Shown one piece after another: positions 47,157-56,379 of a DNA stretch of 64,000 nt. Both the position numbers and the translations under genes were made by a program. Origin of the DNA: Promicromonospora sp. AC04 (lineage in GTDB: Bacteria > Actinomycetota > Actinomycetes > Actinomycetales > Cellulomonadaceae); NCBI RefSeq assembly GCF_003058225.1, contig NZ_QBUG01000004.1:491285-555284 (forward strand). The letters are read 5' to 3'. The first letter of the stretch is position 1. Each line of letters starts with the position of its first letter. The notes under the pieces were generated by a model, which saw nothing but the letters and a program-made list of their open reading frames with translations, had not been told where the DNA came from and ran no database searches.

Positions 47157-47585
47157 ATGAACCCCTCGACCATGAAGAAGCGCTGGGCCATCGTCGGCGC
47201 GGCCGCCGTGATCGGCGTCGCCGGCGCGAGCACCGCCGTGGCGCTGAACGACCCCGCCCCGCGTGCCGAGTCCTCCGCCGCCGTCGCCCTGTCCGGTGCC
47301 ACACCGTCCGACGGCGGTACGACGGCCGCGACCACTGACAGCTCTCCGGAGTCGGCGGACTCGCCGAACGAGTCGGCCCGCGACACCGCGGGCTCCGCGC
47401 AGTCGGCGGACTCGCCGGGCGACGCGAACTTCGACCCGTCGCCCGAGTCGGCGGACTCGCCGAACGAGTCGGCGACGGACACCGCGGGCTCCGCGCAGTC
47501 GGCGGACTCGCCGAACGACGCGAACTACGTCGACCAGGACGACAACACCCCGAACGACGCGGACGACGACCAGGGCGACGACTGA
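47157..47585 (+). CDS. Secreted acidic repeat protein
   Basis: 142 residues; GGGAGG precedes the ATG. A signal peptide (residues 1-30) ends near A-V-A-L-N. Two near-identical units of about 35 residues begin P-E-S-A-D-S-P-N-E-S-A and contain D-T-A-G-S-A-Q-S-A-D-S-P. The tail is Asp/Asn-rich. The composition (Ser, Asp, Ala, Asn, Pro) suggests a disordered exported or wall-associated protein. No family recognised. It follows the two-component genes by 122 bases. Confidence 0.65.
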   Translation: MNPSTMKKRWAIVGAAAVIGVAGASTAVALNDPAPRAESSAAVALSGATPSDGGTTAATTDSSPESADSPNESARDTAGSAQSADSPGDANFDPSPESADSPNESATDTAGSAQSADSPNDANYVDQDDNTPNDADDDQGDD

Positions 47586-47658
47586 CCCGAGCGGGGGCCA
47601 CCCACGCGATCGGGAGCGTCAGGCAATCTGCTCCTCGTGCGCCTTCCTCAGGCGCGCC

Positions 47659-47694
47659 GCACGCGGCCGACCTCGTTCTCGGTCGGCCGCGTGC
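47659..47694. terminator. Perfect 14-bp bidirectional hairpin
   Basis: GCACGCGGCCGACC (47659-47672) pairs exactly with 47681-47694 around an eight-base loop, between convergent stops at 47585 and 47704. Confidence 0.85.
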
Positions 47695-47703
47695 TCGCCG
47701 TCG

Positions 47704-49419
47704 TCAGGCGCGCAGCTCGCGGTACTTCGTGATCAGCGCCGCCGTCGACGGGTCCTGCGCCGCCAGGGCCGCCTCGTCGCCCGCGACCGCCGGGGCGATC
47801 TCCAGCGCGAGCTTCTTGCCGAGCTCGACACCCCACTGGTCGAACGAGTCGATGCCCCACACGACGCCCTGCACGAACGTGATGTGCTCGTAGAGCGCGA
47901 CGAGCTGCCCCAGCACCGACGGGGTCAGCGCGGGCGCCAGGATCGACGTCGTGGGCCGGTTGCCGCTGAACACCTTCGCCGAGACCAGGTCCTCCGCTAC
48001 GCCCTCGGCCCGCACCTCGTCCGCCGTCTTGCCGAACGCGAGCGCCTTGGTCTGCGCGAAGAAGTTCGCGAGGAACAGGCCGTGCACGTCGGCCCCGGCG
48101 GCGACGGCGCCGCCGTCGCCCACGGCGTCAGCCAGCGGGTAGGCGGGGTTGGCCACGGCGATGAAGTCGGCCGGGATGAGCCGCGTGCCCTGGTGGATGA
48201 GCTGGTAGAACGCGTGCTGGCCGTTCGTGCCCGGCTCGCCCCAGAACACCTCGCCGGTCTCGGAGGTGACGGGCGTGCCGTCCCAGCGCACGGACTTGCC
48301 GTTGGACTCCATGGTGAGCTGCTGCAGGTACGCCGGGAACCGGTGGAGCTGCTGCGCGTACGGCAGCACGGCGTGCGTGTGCGCGTCGCGGAAGTTCACG
48401 TACCAGACGTTCAGCAGGCCCATCAGCGCGGGCACGTTGCGCTCGAACGGCGTGGTGCGGAAGTGCTCGTCGATCGCGTGGAAGCCGCCGAGGAAGTCGG
48501 CGAACGCGTCGGGCCCGATCGCCACGGCGAGCGAGGTGCCGATGGCCGAGTCCACGGAGTAGCGGCCGCCCACCCAGTCCCAGAACCCGAACGCGTTGGC
48601 GGGGTCGATGCCGAACGCCTCGACCTTGTCCAGGGCGGTGGACACCGCGACGAAGTGCTTCGCGACGGCGTCGGCGCGCCCGTCCTCGGAGTCCTCGATG
48701 GCGCCGGCGGCGACCAGCGAGCGCCACAGCCAGTCGCGCGCGAGCCGCGCGTTGGTGAGGGTCTCCAGCGTGCCGAAGGTCTTGGAGGCGACGATGAACA
48801 GCGTCGTCGTCGGGTCCAGGTCGGCGGTCTTCTGCGCGACGTCGGTGGGGTCGATGTTCGAGACGAACCGCACCTCCAGGCCGTCCTGGACGTAGGGCTC
48901 CAGGGCCTCGTACGCCATGACGGGGCCGAGGTCGGAGCCGCCGATGCCGATGTTCACGATCGTGCGCACGGCCTCGCCGGTGACGCCGGTCCACTCCCCG
49001 GAGCGCACCTTCTCGGCGAACGCGTAGACCTTCGCGAGCTCGTCGGCCACGTCCGCGGTGATGTCCTGGCCGTCGACGGTCAGCGGCTCCTCCGACGGGC
49101 GGCGCAGCGCGGTGTGCAGCACGGCGCGGTCCTCGGTGACATTGATGTGCTCGCCCGCGAACATCGCGTCGCGGCGCTCCGCGAGCCCGACCTCCTCGGC
49201 CAGGGCGAGCAGCGACGTGAGCACCTCGTCGGTGATCAGGTTCTTCGACAGGTCGACGTGCAGGTCGGCGGCCTGGTGGCTCAGGCGTGCGGCGCGAGCC
49301 GGGTCCGCGGCGAACCAGCCGCGCAGGTCGGGCTGGAGGTTCTTGGAGAGCTCGGTGAGCGAGCCCCAGGCGTTGGTGGTGGTGGCGTCGACAGGCAGAC
49401 GGGCCGGCTCGGAGGTCAT
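47704..49419 (-). CDS. pgi: Glucose-6-phosphate isomerase
   Basis: 571 residues. The phosphosugar isomerase motifs are intact: [25 protein letters not shown] and [18 protein letters not shown]. Interconverts glucose-6-phosphate and fructose-6-phosphate in glycolysis. The ATG overlaps the cutC stop, so the two genes are coupled. Confidence 0.98.
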   Translation of the reverse strand: MTSEPARLPVDATTTNAWGSLTELSKNLQPDLRGWFAADPARAARLSHQAADLHVDLSKNLITDEVLTSLLALAEEVGLAERRDAMFAGEHINVTEDRAVLHTALRRPSEEPLTVDGQDITADVADELAKVYAFAEKVRSGEWTGVTGEAVRTIVNIGIGGSDLGPVMAYEALEPYVQDGLEVRFVSNIDPTDVAQKTADLDPTTTLFIVASKTFGTLETLTNARLARDWLWRSLVAAGAIEDSEDGRADAVAKHFVAVSTALDKVEAFGIDPANAFGFWDWVGGRYSVDSAIGTSLAVAIGPDAFADFLGGFHAIDEHFRTTPFERNVPALMGLLNVWYVNFRDAHTHAVLPYAQQLHRFPAYLQQLTMESNGKSVRWDGTPVTSETGEVFWGEPGTNGQHAFYQLIHQGTRLIPADFIAVANPAYPLADAVGDGGAVAAGADVHGLFLANFFAQTKALAFGKTADEVRAEGVAEDLVSAKVFSGNRPTTSILAPALTPSVLGQLVALYEHITFVQGVVWGIDSFDQWGVELGKKLALEIAPAVAGDEAALAAQDPSTAALITKYRELRA

Positions 49420-50180
49420 GAGACAACCGTAGTGCGGAGCGCCTCCGCCGCAGCCGCTGCCAGTGTCTGATCGGTCACCTCGTAGCCGGAGTCGCCTCCG
49501 CCACCGGGGCCCCCGGCGTCGACCACCGTGCGCTTCGCCGAGAGGTGCACGGCGTCCACACCCACGCTCACCAGGGCCGGGATGTCCGACGGCGTGACGC
49601 CGCCGCCCGCCATGATCTCGATGCCCAGCTCGGCGCTGCGCTCGACCAGGGCGGCCAGCCGCTCCAGCCCGTCGGCCGCGCGGGCCGCGCCGCCGGAGGT
49701 GAGCACGCGCGCGACGCCCAGCTCGGCCAGCGTGTCGAGGGCGGCTATCGGGTCGGCGATCACGTCGAGCGCCCGGTGGAACGTGACCTCGGCGCCGATG
49801 GCGGCGTCGACCAGGTCGCGCATCCGTGCCTCGTCCACCGTGCCGGACGACGTCAGCGCGCCCACCACCACGCCGTCGACCCCTGCGTCGACCGACCGGG
49901 TGACCTCCCGGACCATCAGGTCGATCTCGGCGGGCGAGTACACGAACCCGCCGGGCCGGGGCCGCACCAGGACATGCACCTCGAGGATCGACGCGCCGTC
50001 GGACGACGGGATCACCGCGGCGGCGTCGAGCGTCGCCTCGATGAGCGCGGCGCTCGGCGTGATGCCGCCGGTGGCGCCGAGCGCGGAGCAGAGCTCGACC
50101 CGCCGGGCGCCGACGTCGGACGCGATCACCGCCCCGGCCGGGTCCTGGACAGCGAGCTCGAGAATTACAGGTTGGGGCAC
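49416..50180 (-). CDS. cutC: CutC-family protein
   Basis: 254 residues from the GTG at 50180. A TIM barrel with [29 protein letters not shown] and F-H-R-A-L-D identifies the CutC family, linked to copper homeostasis in E. coli, though its biochemistry is not settled. A TACGCT box seven bases upstream indicates a leaderless message. Confidence 0.9.
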   Translation of the reverse strand: MPQPVILELAVQDPAGAVIASDVGARRVELCSALGATGGITPSAALIEATLDAAAVIPSSDGASILEVHVLVRPRPGGFVYSPAEIDLMVREVTRSVDAGVDGVVVGALTSSGTVDEARMRDLVDAAIGAEVTFHRALDVIADPIAALDTLAELGVARVLTSGGAARAADGLERLAALVERSAELGIEIMAGGGVTPSDIPALVSVGVDAVHLSAKRTVVDAGGPGGGGDSGYEVTDQTLAAAAAEALRTTVVS

Positions 50181-50187
50181 GTGCGCC

Positions 50188-50193
50188 AGCGTA
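50188..50193 (-). promoter_or_regulatory. -10 box of leaderless cutC
   Basis: TACGCT, seven bases from the GTG at 50180. Confidence 0.5.
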
Positions 50194-50255
50194 GCCGTGC
50201 GTGGGGCCCGTCCCGTCCCCCGCCGCGTCACCCGTCGCGGTCGCTGCCGAGTCTG

Positions 50256-50261
50256 TAGGGT
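50256..50261 (+). promoter_or_regulatory. -10 box of leaderless prsW-type gene
   Basis: TAGGGT, eight bases before the ATG at 50270; divergent from cutC. Confidence 0.45.
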
Positions 50262-50269
50262 CCCATGGC

Positions 50270-51454
50270 ATGGCTATCGATCCCAGTGCGATCCTCCAGG
50301 GTCGCGCCCCAGGGCGTGCCCCGGTCGGAGTGATCCTCGGGATCGTCTTCGCGTCCGTCTGCCTGCTCCTCATCCTGGCTTTCGACGCCGTGACCGGGGG
50401 CGGCTCGTTCATCGTCGGGCTGCTGCTCGCGGTGCTGCCCGTCGCTGTCTGGCTGCCGCTGGTGCTCGCGCTCGACCGGCTGGAGCCGGAGCCGCCGAAC
50501 GCCCTGATCTTCGCGTTCCTGTGGGGCGCGGGGGTGGCTGCGCTGTTCGCGAGCATCCTCAACACGCTCGGGCTGTCGCTGCTCACCGAGACCGATCTCA
50601 CGGGCGAGGAGGAGGGCTGGTACCTCGTCGCGACGTTCGGCGCGCCAGTGGTCGAGGAGCTGCTCAAGGGCGCCGTCCTCTTCGGCATGCTGTGGTGGCG
50701 GCGGCAGGAGCTGAACGGCCCCACCGACGGCGTCATCTACGCCGCGATGGTGGGCCTCGGCTTCGCCGCGACGGAGAACGTCCAGTACTTCATCGACGCG
50801 CTCGAGGTGGACCAGCTCGGGTACGTGTTCGTGCTGCGGGCCATCGTCTCGCCGCTGCTGCACCCGCTGTGCACGGCGATGACGGGCATCGGTGTGGCGG
50901 TGGCGGCCCTGGCCGGACCCGGCAGGCTGCGCCGCACGGCGCCCCTGTACGGGCTGCTCGGCGCGATCTTCCTCCACAGCCTGTGGAACGGCTCCACGAA
51001 GTTCGGCATCGGCGGCCTCGCGTTCGCTTACCTCGTGGGGTTCGTGGTGCTGATCGGGCTGATCGTGATCCTGGCCCGCGACCGGCGTCGGATCGTCCAG
51101 CTCATCGAGCACTATCTGCCGCTGTACGGGCCGGTGGGCATCGTCACCCAGGACGACCTGCGCATGCTGTCCAGCCTGCCCGGCCGCCGGGCGGCGCGGA
51201 GGTGGGCCAGGTCCGCGGGCGGCCGGGTGGCCGAACGGGCCATGACCGACTACCAGCAGGCCGCCACGGAGCTCGCGCTGCTACACCAGCGGGCCGGCGC
51301 CCAGCGGGACCTCGACCCGCACGGCCTGGAGCAGCAGCGGCAGTACCTGGTGTGGCTCATGCAGCAGGCGCGGGCCACGTTCCTCGCGAGGCAGCCCCGC
51401 CCGCCGGCCTCCCCCTGGGGGGCCACGGGCTTCGGCCAGCCGGGCTACCCCTGA
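50270..51454 (+). CDS. PrsW-family intramembrane metalloprotease
   Basis: 394 residues with about eight membrane helices. Active-site motifs: V-V-E-E at 127-130, A-T-E-N at 167-170, His198 (L-H-P-L) and His236 (H-S-L-W-N-G). B. subtilis PrsW cleaves anti-sigma RsiW; relatives cleave other membrane proteins. A cytoplasmic C-terminal tail of about 110 residues is extra. The substrate is unknown; the membrane sigma fusion at 8985 is one conceivable candidate, without direct evidence. Confidence 0.88.
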   Translation: MAIDPSAILQGRAPGRAPVGVILGIVFASVCLLLILAFDAVTGGGSFIVGLLLAVLPVAVWLPLVLALDRLEPEPPNALIFAFLWGAGVAALFASILNTLGLSLLTETDLTGEEEGWYLVATFGAPVVEELLKGAVLFGMLWWRRQELNGPTDGVIYAAMVGLGFAATENVQYFIDALEVDQLGYVFVLRAIVSPLLHPLCTAMTGIGVAVAALAGPGRLRRTAPLYGLLGAIFLHSLWNGSTKFGIGGLAFAYLVGFVVLIGLIVILARDRRRIVQLIEHYLPLYGPVGIVTQDDLRMLSSLPGRRAARRWARSAGGRVAERAMTDYQQAATELALLHQRAGAQRDLDPHGLEQQRQYLVWLMQQARATFLARQPRPPASPWGATGFGQPGYP

Positions 51455-51459
51455 CCCCC

Positions 51460-51523
51460 CGTTGCGTGCTGGGTCTCTGGTGGCTCGGCACGCCGAGACC
51501 CAACGGATACCCAGCACTCAACG
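51460..51523. repeat. Inverted repeat family A, copy 3
   Basis: Arms CGTTGCGTGCTGGGT (51460-51474) and its near-perfect complement (51509-51523, one mismatch). It lies between convergent stops at 51454 and 51530. Confidence 0.75.
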
Positions 51524-51529
51524 GTCTGG

Positions 51530-52639
51530 TCAGCGGGTCGCGACCAGGTCCGTGATCAGTGCGCGCAGCAGCGCCGTGCGGTCGGCGATCCGGTCGACGA
51601 GCACGTGCTCGTCGTCGGCGTGCGCGCCCCCGCCCACGGCACCGAGGCCGTCCAGCGTGGGTGTGCCGACGCCGGCGGTGAAGTTGCCGTCGGACGCCCC
51701 GCCCACGGCCACGCCGGTGAGCGCGGGCAGCCCGGCCGCCTCGGCGATCCGGGCGGCCCGAGCGAAGAGGTCGGCGGACAGCGCACGCTCCAGCGGCGGC
51801 CGGTTGATCCCGCCCTCGATCTCGAGCGCGGCGTCGGGCAGCACGGGGGCCAGCGCCCGCAGGGCGGCGTCGACCCGCTGCTGCTCGGCGACGGTCCGCG
51901 CGCGGACGTCCACCGCGAACGACGCCTCGGCCGGGACCGTGTTGCGCGTCGTGCCGGAGGCGGCGACCGTCGGCACCACTGTGGTCCCTAGCGCCTGGTC
52001 GCCGAGGGCAGCGACCGCGAGCACCTGGTGCGCCAGCTCGACCAGCGCGTTCACGCCCTTCTCGGGCTCCAGGCCCGCGTGCGCGGCCCGGCCCTTGATC
52101 AGCATGCGGTAGATGGAGGTGCCCTTGCGCTCCAGCTTGAGCGCGCCGCCGTCGGCGGACGCCTCCAGCACGAGCGCGGCCGCCGCCCCGCGCGCCTCGT
52201 CCTCGATCAGCGCCTGGGACGACGGCGAGCCGAGCTCCTCGTCGCCCGTGACCAGGAGCGTGACCCCGGTCCGGTCGTCGAGGGACGCCAGCACGTGCAG
52301 CGCCATGGCCAGGCCGGTCTTCATGTCGAAGCTGCCGGGGCCGCGCAGCACACCCTCCGAGATCCCGAACGGGTGCGTCTCCAGCGAGCCGAGCGGCCAC
52401 ACCGTGTCGTGGTGCGCCAGCACCAGCACGCGGGTGGGACCGCCGAGCCGCCACCGCAGGTGGATACCGAGCCGCTCGGGCTCGGCGCCCAGGTGCGCGG
52501 CGCCGAGCCGGGCCACCAGGTCGGCGGACCGGGCCAGCGCGGCCGGGTCCTCCGACGGTGACTCGCACTCGACCAGTGTCCGCAGGTCCTCGATCAGCGC
52601 GTTGGTGTCGGGGCGGGCGGGGGTCTCGTGGAAAGCCAT
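51530..52639 (-). CDS. M20-family metallopeptidase
   Basis: 369 residues. Zinc-site motifs: L-A-H-H-D-T-V, G-S-F-D-M-K (bridging Asp), G-D-E-E-L-G-S (catalytic Glu) and a late A-H-A-D-D-E (His). Resembles glutamate carboxypeptidase/ArgE-type M20A members. The dimerisation domain has K-G-R-A-A-H-A-G. A TACCGT box six bases before the ATG indicates a leaderless message. Substrate not evident. Confidence 0.9.
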   Translation of the reverse strand: MAFHETPARPDTNALIEDLRTLVECESPSEDPAALARSADLVARLGAAHLGAEPERLGIHLRWRLGGPTRVLVLAHHDTVWPLGSLETHPFGISEGVLRGPGSFDMKTGLAMALHVLASLDDRTGVTLLVTGDEELGSPSSQALIEDEARGAAAALVLEASADGGALKLERKGTSIYRMLIKGRAAHAGLEPEKGVNALVELAHQVLAVAALGDQALGTTVVPTVAASGTTRNTVPAEASFAVDVRARTVAEQQRVDAALRALAPVLPDAALEIEGGINRPPLERALSADLFARAARIAEAAGLPALTGVAVGGASDGNFTAGVGTPTLDGLGAVGGGAHADDEHVLVDRIADRTALLRALITDLVATR

Positions 52640-52645
52640 GGGGGC

Positions 52646-52651
52646 ACGGTA
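52646..52651 (-). promoter_or_regulatory. -10 box of leaderless M20 gene
   Basis: TACCGT, six bases from the ATG at 52639. Confidence 0.5.
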
Positions 52652-52664
52652 TCCGCCGCCCGGG

Positions 52665-53018
52665 TCAGAGCGAGAGCAGGCGGAGCACCAGGGCCGCCGC
52701 CGAGAACAGCATCAGCCCGACGACCGGTCCCAGGCCCGGCCAGTCCTTCGCGCGGGCGTGCGTGATGATCGCGCCGAGGAAGTAGAGCACGAAGCAGGCC
52801 GTGGCGGCGATACCGATCGGCGCCCACCAGATCCCGGCGACCGTGCCGACGGCACCCGCGACCAGCAGGGAACCGAGCACGGGGATGAGCCGCGCGGGAA
52901 CGCCGAGCTTGGTGGTGAGCGGCTCGACCACCTGCGGGTTGCCCGTCAGCTTGCCGAAGCCGCTGAACGCGGTCGCCAGGGCGAGCAAGGCGGAGACGAT
53001 GACAGATGCAATGAACAC
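52665..53018 (-). CDS. DoxX-family membrane protein
   Basis: 117 residues from the GTG at 53018, chosen for GGAGGA six bases upstream. Four membrane helices; F-x-G-F-G-K-L-T-G-N in the first loop is the DoxX signature. DoxX-like proteins are linked to quinone or thiol redox reactions. Divergent from an HxlR regulator, a frequent arrangement in which the regulator controls the DoxX gene. Confidence 0.85.
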   Translation of the reverse strand: MFIASVIVSALLALATAFSGFGKLTGNPQVVEPLTTKLGVPARLIPVLGSLLVAGAVGTVAGIWWAPIGIAATACFVLYFLGAIITHARAKDWPGLGPVVGLMLFSAAALVLRLLSL

Positions 53019-53106
53019 GGGTCCTCCGAGGACGATGACCGGGCGCACCCGGGGAGAGCGGGCGCCCGTTCGAGCGCCTCGTGAATCGTCCGGCATTGCA
53101 CGAGCC

Positions 53107-53144
53107 TTGCCAAGGCGCGGGGAAGCAACTTACTCTTGGTAAGT
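53107..53144 (+). promoter_or_regulatory. hxlR promoter and overlapping inverted repeat
   Basis: TTGCCA (53107-53112), 18-base spacer, TACTCT (53131-53136), then the GTG at 53143 (leaderless). ACTTAC and GTAAGT arms (53128-53144) overlap the -10 and start, a likely autoregulatory site. Confidence 0.6.
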
Positions 53145-53553
53145 GACTTCACCGAGGGCTGTCCCCGCCGCTCCGGCCCGGAGCATCCTCCCGGGCACCG
53201 CGCAGCCCGCTCCCGTGACCGGTCCGGCCGACGCAGACGAGTGCGATCTCTTCCAGCGCGTCGTCGAGCGCGCCGGGCGGCGCTGGTCGGGCGCCATCCT
53301 CTTCGCCGCCGTCGCGGGAGCCCGGCGCTTCGTCGAGTACCGCCGCGCCGTCCGAGGCATCTCCGACCGGATCCTTACCCAGCGCCTGCGCGAGCTCGAG
53401 CAGCAGGGGCTGATGGCGCGCGAAGTGGTCCCGACCATGCCCGTGCAGATCCTGTACACGCCGACACCGGCCGGCGCCGACCTCATCGAGGCGTTGGGCC
53501 CCCTGGCCCAGTGGGGCAGCAAGCACCGCGGCGCCCTCGAAGCACCCGAGTAG
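53143..53553 (+). CDS. HxlR-family transcriptional regulator
   Basis: 136 residues from the GTG at 53143. Winged-helix features: C-D-L-F-Q-R-V, R-W-S-G-A-I-L, F-x-E-Y-R-R-A-V-R-G-I-S-D-R-I-L-T-Q-R-L-R-E-L-E and the wing V-P-x-x-P-V-x-I-L-Y-T-P-T-P-A-G. Cys near the N terminus is conserved in many redox-sensing members. Divergent from the DoxX gene. Confidence 0.88.
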   Translation: MTSPRAVPAAPARSILPGTAQPAPVTGPADADECDLFQRVVERAGRRWSGAILFAAVAGARRFVEYRRAVRGISDRILTQRLRELEQQGLMAREVVPTMPVQILYTPTPAGADLIEALGPLAQWGSKHRGALEAPE

Positions 53554-53565
53554 ACCTTGCTTGTT

Positions 53566-53620
53566 GTGGGCGTGATCGTTGCGCCCATGACGGGCAGGTA
53601 GTCGCAACGATCACGCCCAC
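53566..53620. repeat. Inverted repeat family B, copy 1
   Basis: Perfect 18-base arms (53566-53583 and 53603-53620; core GTGGGCGTGATCGTTGCG) around 19 bases, between convergent genes. A second copy lies at 60284. Confidence 0.8.
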
Positions 53621-53637
53621 GACCAACAGGGTGGTCA

Positions 53638-53666
53638 GGGGGTCAGGGGGTCAGGGGGTCAGGGGG
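53638..53666 (+). repeat. Octamer tandem repeat forming a G-quadruplex motif
   Basis: Four runs of five G separated by TCA, period eight bases (GGGGGTCA). It overlaps the 3' end and stop codon of the hydrolase gene on the opposite strand, where each unit supplies a TGA. Confidence 0.85.
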
Positions 53667-55491
53667 TCAGGTCGAAGGATCCCTCGCCTACGCCGGTGAG
53701 CGTGGTCGTGTTCGCCGCGACGTAACGCGCCAGGTACGGCGCCGGCTCACCCTGCGTGGCGACGTCGCCCGCCGGGTCCTGCAGGTCGAGCGACAGCCGC
53801 GCGCCGGTCACGGACACGCTGTTCCCGGACGGCTCGGCCAGCCAGCCGCCCGAGTCGATGGTCCCGACCTGCACGCCGAGCTGGTGCCCCTCCGCCAGGG
53901 TCCAGTCCGTCGACTTCAGGTCGAACGCCAGCTGCCCTGCCCGCTCGACGAGCGCCACGTTCTCGTCGAACATGGTCGCCGTACCGTCCGGCGCGACGTC
54001 CCACAGCCGCACCATCAAGTCCCCGGTCGCGCTCGCGCTGAGCGTGACCGACGGCGTCCCCGTGATCCGCACGTCCGAGGCCACCGGCGTCGACCAGGTC
54101 AGGTACGACGAGGCGGCGCCGGCCTTGAACGACCGGCTCCGTCCGGGGAGCGCCGGCGCGTGCTCCATGTCCCAGCCGTCCACCTGCGCCGTGGTCGGCC
54201 CGGCGGCCGCGAGCGCCGACGACGATCCGCCGTCGTCCACGTAGGCGCCGTTGTCGAGCGCGGCCACCGTCGAGCCGCCGGCCTCTGGCCACGTGTTCTG
54301 CGCGCGCCAGGCGCCGGTGCTGTCCTGGATCGCGTACGCCGGGTCCTCGACGCCCGGCTCGACGCCCTTGAGGTACTCGTCGTAGAACCGCAGCATCTCG
54401 TCGTAGAAGCCGGCGCGCCCCATCGCGAGGCGCCCGTCCGCGACGGTGTCGGCGCCCCGCACGTGGTCCCACGGGCCGAGCCAGCCGCGCTCGACGCCCG
54501 TGTGGTTGTCGAGGTAGACCTGCATGTCCTCGGGCTTGGTGTTGGGCTCGATGAAGCCCTGCGTCACGAACAGCGGGGTGTCCGTGCCGGCGGCGTCGTC
54601 GGCGAGGTTGCGGGCGTCCCAGTACTCGGAGGCGAGGTCGGGCTCCTGAGCGTCCGAGAGGTTGTCGGACAGGCACTCCGGGTGCGCGTCCTCGTAGCGG
54701 GCGTTCGCGGCGTAGTGCGCGTCGTCGTCCGCCATGGGCTCCATCGTCGCGATGCCGTTGTACGCGTTGGGTGTGCCGGTCACGTTGGGCCGCGCCACCT
54801 CGTTGCTCCACAGGTAGTTGTACATGTTCCACAGCGGCTCCTGGGCCACCACGGCCTTGAGCGGCTCAAGGTCCAGGTTGTTGCCGGCCAGCCCGGTGAC
54901 GGCGTCGTACGACTTGCCGTACATGCCGACGTCGCCGGTGGACCAGGCCTGGCCGGCGGACCACTCGATCGCCGCGCCGATGTCGTCCTGCTCGCCCGGG
55001 CCGACCCAGTCGAGGCAGCCGGTGCTGCCGCCGAAGCCGCGGATGTCGACCATGACGAACGTGTACTCGTTGGCCATCAGGTCGGCGCCGTTGATGAAGT
55101 CCTGGAACCTCGCGGACGGACCCACGACGTCCCAGCCCTCCGGCCCGGTCTGCCCGGCGTGGGCGAAGTACGGCCCGATCGACAGGATCACGGGCGTCCG
55201 CGCGTCGGGGGCGAGGTGGGCGGGTCGCAGGATGTCGGCGTGCAGCTCCACGCCGCCCGACGACGGGAAGTGCGCCTCGGTCCACGCCGCACCCTCGGGC
55301 ACGCGCTCGTTCTCCTCGTGGGTGACCGGGTCGTCGGCAGCGGCTGTCGTGCCGCCGCCGGCGTCCGCCGAGCCGACGGCGTCCGCTGCGGGGCCGGCGG
55401 CCGCCGTCGGCGCGCCGGCGGCGGCCAGCACCAGTGTGGTCGCGGCGGCGACCATCGGCGCGGTGCTGCGAAGTCTCGTCCGGAGTCTCAT
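53659..55491 (-). CDS. Secreted CocE/NonD-family hydrolase (X-Pro dipeptidyl-peptidase type)
   Basis: 610 residues from the ATG at 55491 behind GGGAGGG. A signal peptide covers residues 1-32. The alpha/beta-hydrolase core has M-V-D-I-R-G-F-G-G-S, the nucleophile Ser in M-Y-G-K-S-Y-D-A, and His in G-P-W-D-H-V. The C-terminal X-Pro peptidase beta-sandwich (S-G-x-P-S-V-T-L-S-A-S, V-R-L-W-D-V) follows. Probably a secreted peptidase or esterase. Its stop lies within an eight-base tandem repeat. Confidence 0.85.
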   Translation of the reverse strand: MRLRTRLRSTAPMVAAATTLVLAAAGAPTAAAGPAADAVGSADAGGGTTAAADDPVTHEENERVPEGAAWTEAHFPSSGGVELHADILRPAHLAPDARTPVILSIGPYFAHAGQTGPEGWDVVGPSARFQDFINGADLMANEYTFVMVDIRGFGGSTGCLDWVGPGEQDDIGAAIEWSAGQAWSTGDVGMYGKSYDAVTGLAGNNLDLEPLKAVVAQEPLWNMYNYLWSNEVARPNVTGTPNAYNGIATMEPMADDDAHYAANARYEDAHPECLSDNLSDAQEPDLASEYWDARNLADDAAGTDTPLFVTQGFIEPNTKPEDMQVYLDNHTGVERGWLGPWDHVRGADTVADGRLAMGRAGFYDEMLRFYDEYLKGVEPGVEDPAYAIQDSTGAWRAQNTWPEAGGSTVAALDNGAYVDDGGSSSALAAAGPTTAQVDGWDMEHAPALPGRSRSFKAGAASSYLTWSTPVASDVRITGTPSVTLSASATGDLMVRLWDVAPDGTATMFDENVALVERAGQLAFDLKSTDWTLAEGHQLGVQVGTIDSGGWLAEPSGNSVSVTGARLSLDLQDPAGDVATQGEPAPYLARYVAANTTTLTGVGEGSFDLTP

Positions 55492-55611
55492 CGAAGCGCC
55501 CTCCCAGGGTGAAAACCCGTCCCGGTATGCCCGGTTCACCCGAAAGGTTAGAGACTATTCACCCGCAATGCCCGGAATCACCGAAGAGTTGACCCGGGCG
55601 TAACACGCCGC

Positions 55612-56379
55612 CTAGCCGCGCAGGCCCAGGAACTCCGCCACGCGGTCCGACGCCGGAGCGGTCCGCAGCTCGTCCGGCGCCGCCACCTGCAGCAGCCGCC
55701 CCCGGTCCATCACACCTACCCGGTCGGCCACCGCTGAGGCCTCGGCGTGGTCGTGCGTCACGAACACCGCCGTCGTCCCCGTCTCGACCAGGACGGCCCG
55801 CACCTCGCCCGCGAGCCGTTCCCGGAGCTGCCGGTCGAGCGCGGACAGCGGCTCGTCCAGCAGCAGCAGGCGGGGTCGCGGGGCCAGGGCCCGCGCCAGG
55901 GCGACCCGCTGCTGCTCCCCGCCGGACAGCGTCGGCACCGCCCGCTGCTCGTACCCGGCGAGCCCGACGAGGTCGAGCAGCGCGGTCACGCGGGCGTCCC
56001 GTTCCTCGCGGGTGAGCGGCAGGGTCTCCAGCCCGTAGGCCACGTTCCGCCGCACGTCCCGGTGCGGGAACAGCTGGCCGTCCTGGAACATCAGCCCGAA
56101 CCGGCGCTTGTGCACCGGCAGCCCGGCGAGGTCCGCGCCGTCGTACAGCACCTGGCCCCCCGCCAGGGGCTCCAGCCCGGCCACGGCGCGCAGGAGCGAC
56201 GACTTGCCGCACCCGCTCGGGCCGAGCAGGGCCACGACCTCGCCGGGCGCGACGTCCAGCGAGAACCCCTCCACCGCCGTCACACCGGCAGCGTCCTTCC
56301 GCCGGGCCGGGCCAACGCGGGCCGAGCCGGTCGCGACCCCGTACCGGACCGACACGTCCCGGACCTCCAGCCCCGCCAT
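55612..56379 (-). CDS. thiQ: Thiamine ABC transporter ATP-binding protein
   Basis: 255 residues. Walker A (G-P-S-G-C-G-K-S-S), Q-loop (M-F-Q-D), signature (L-S-G-G-E-Q-Q-R), Walker B (L-L-L-L-D-E-P) and the H-loop (T-H-D) are intact. It carries a 20-residue insert after the first strand. The ATG overlaps the permease stop (TGATG). Third gene of the TPP-riboswitch operon. Confidence 0.88.
   Translation of the reverse strand: MAGLEVRDVSVRYGVATGSARVGPARRKDAAGVTAVEGFSLDVAPGEVVALLGPSGCGKSSLLRAVAGLEPLAGGQVLYDGADLAGLPVHKRRFGLMFQDGQLFPHRDVRRNVAYGLETLPLTREERDARVTALLDLVGLAGYEQRAVPTLSGGEQQRVALARALAPRPRLLLLDEPLSALDRQLRERLAGEVRAVLVETGTTAVFVTHDHAEASAVADRVGVMDRGRLLQVAAPDELRTAPASDRVAEFLGLRG

Noticed and set aside
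53638..53671. CRISPR-like repeat
   Set aside because: The eight-base period and three-base spacers do not fit a CRISPR array; it is a simple tandem repeat.
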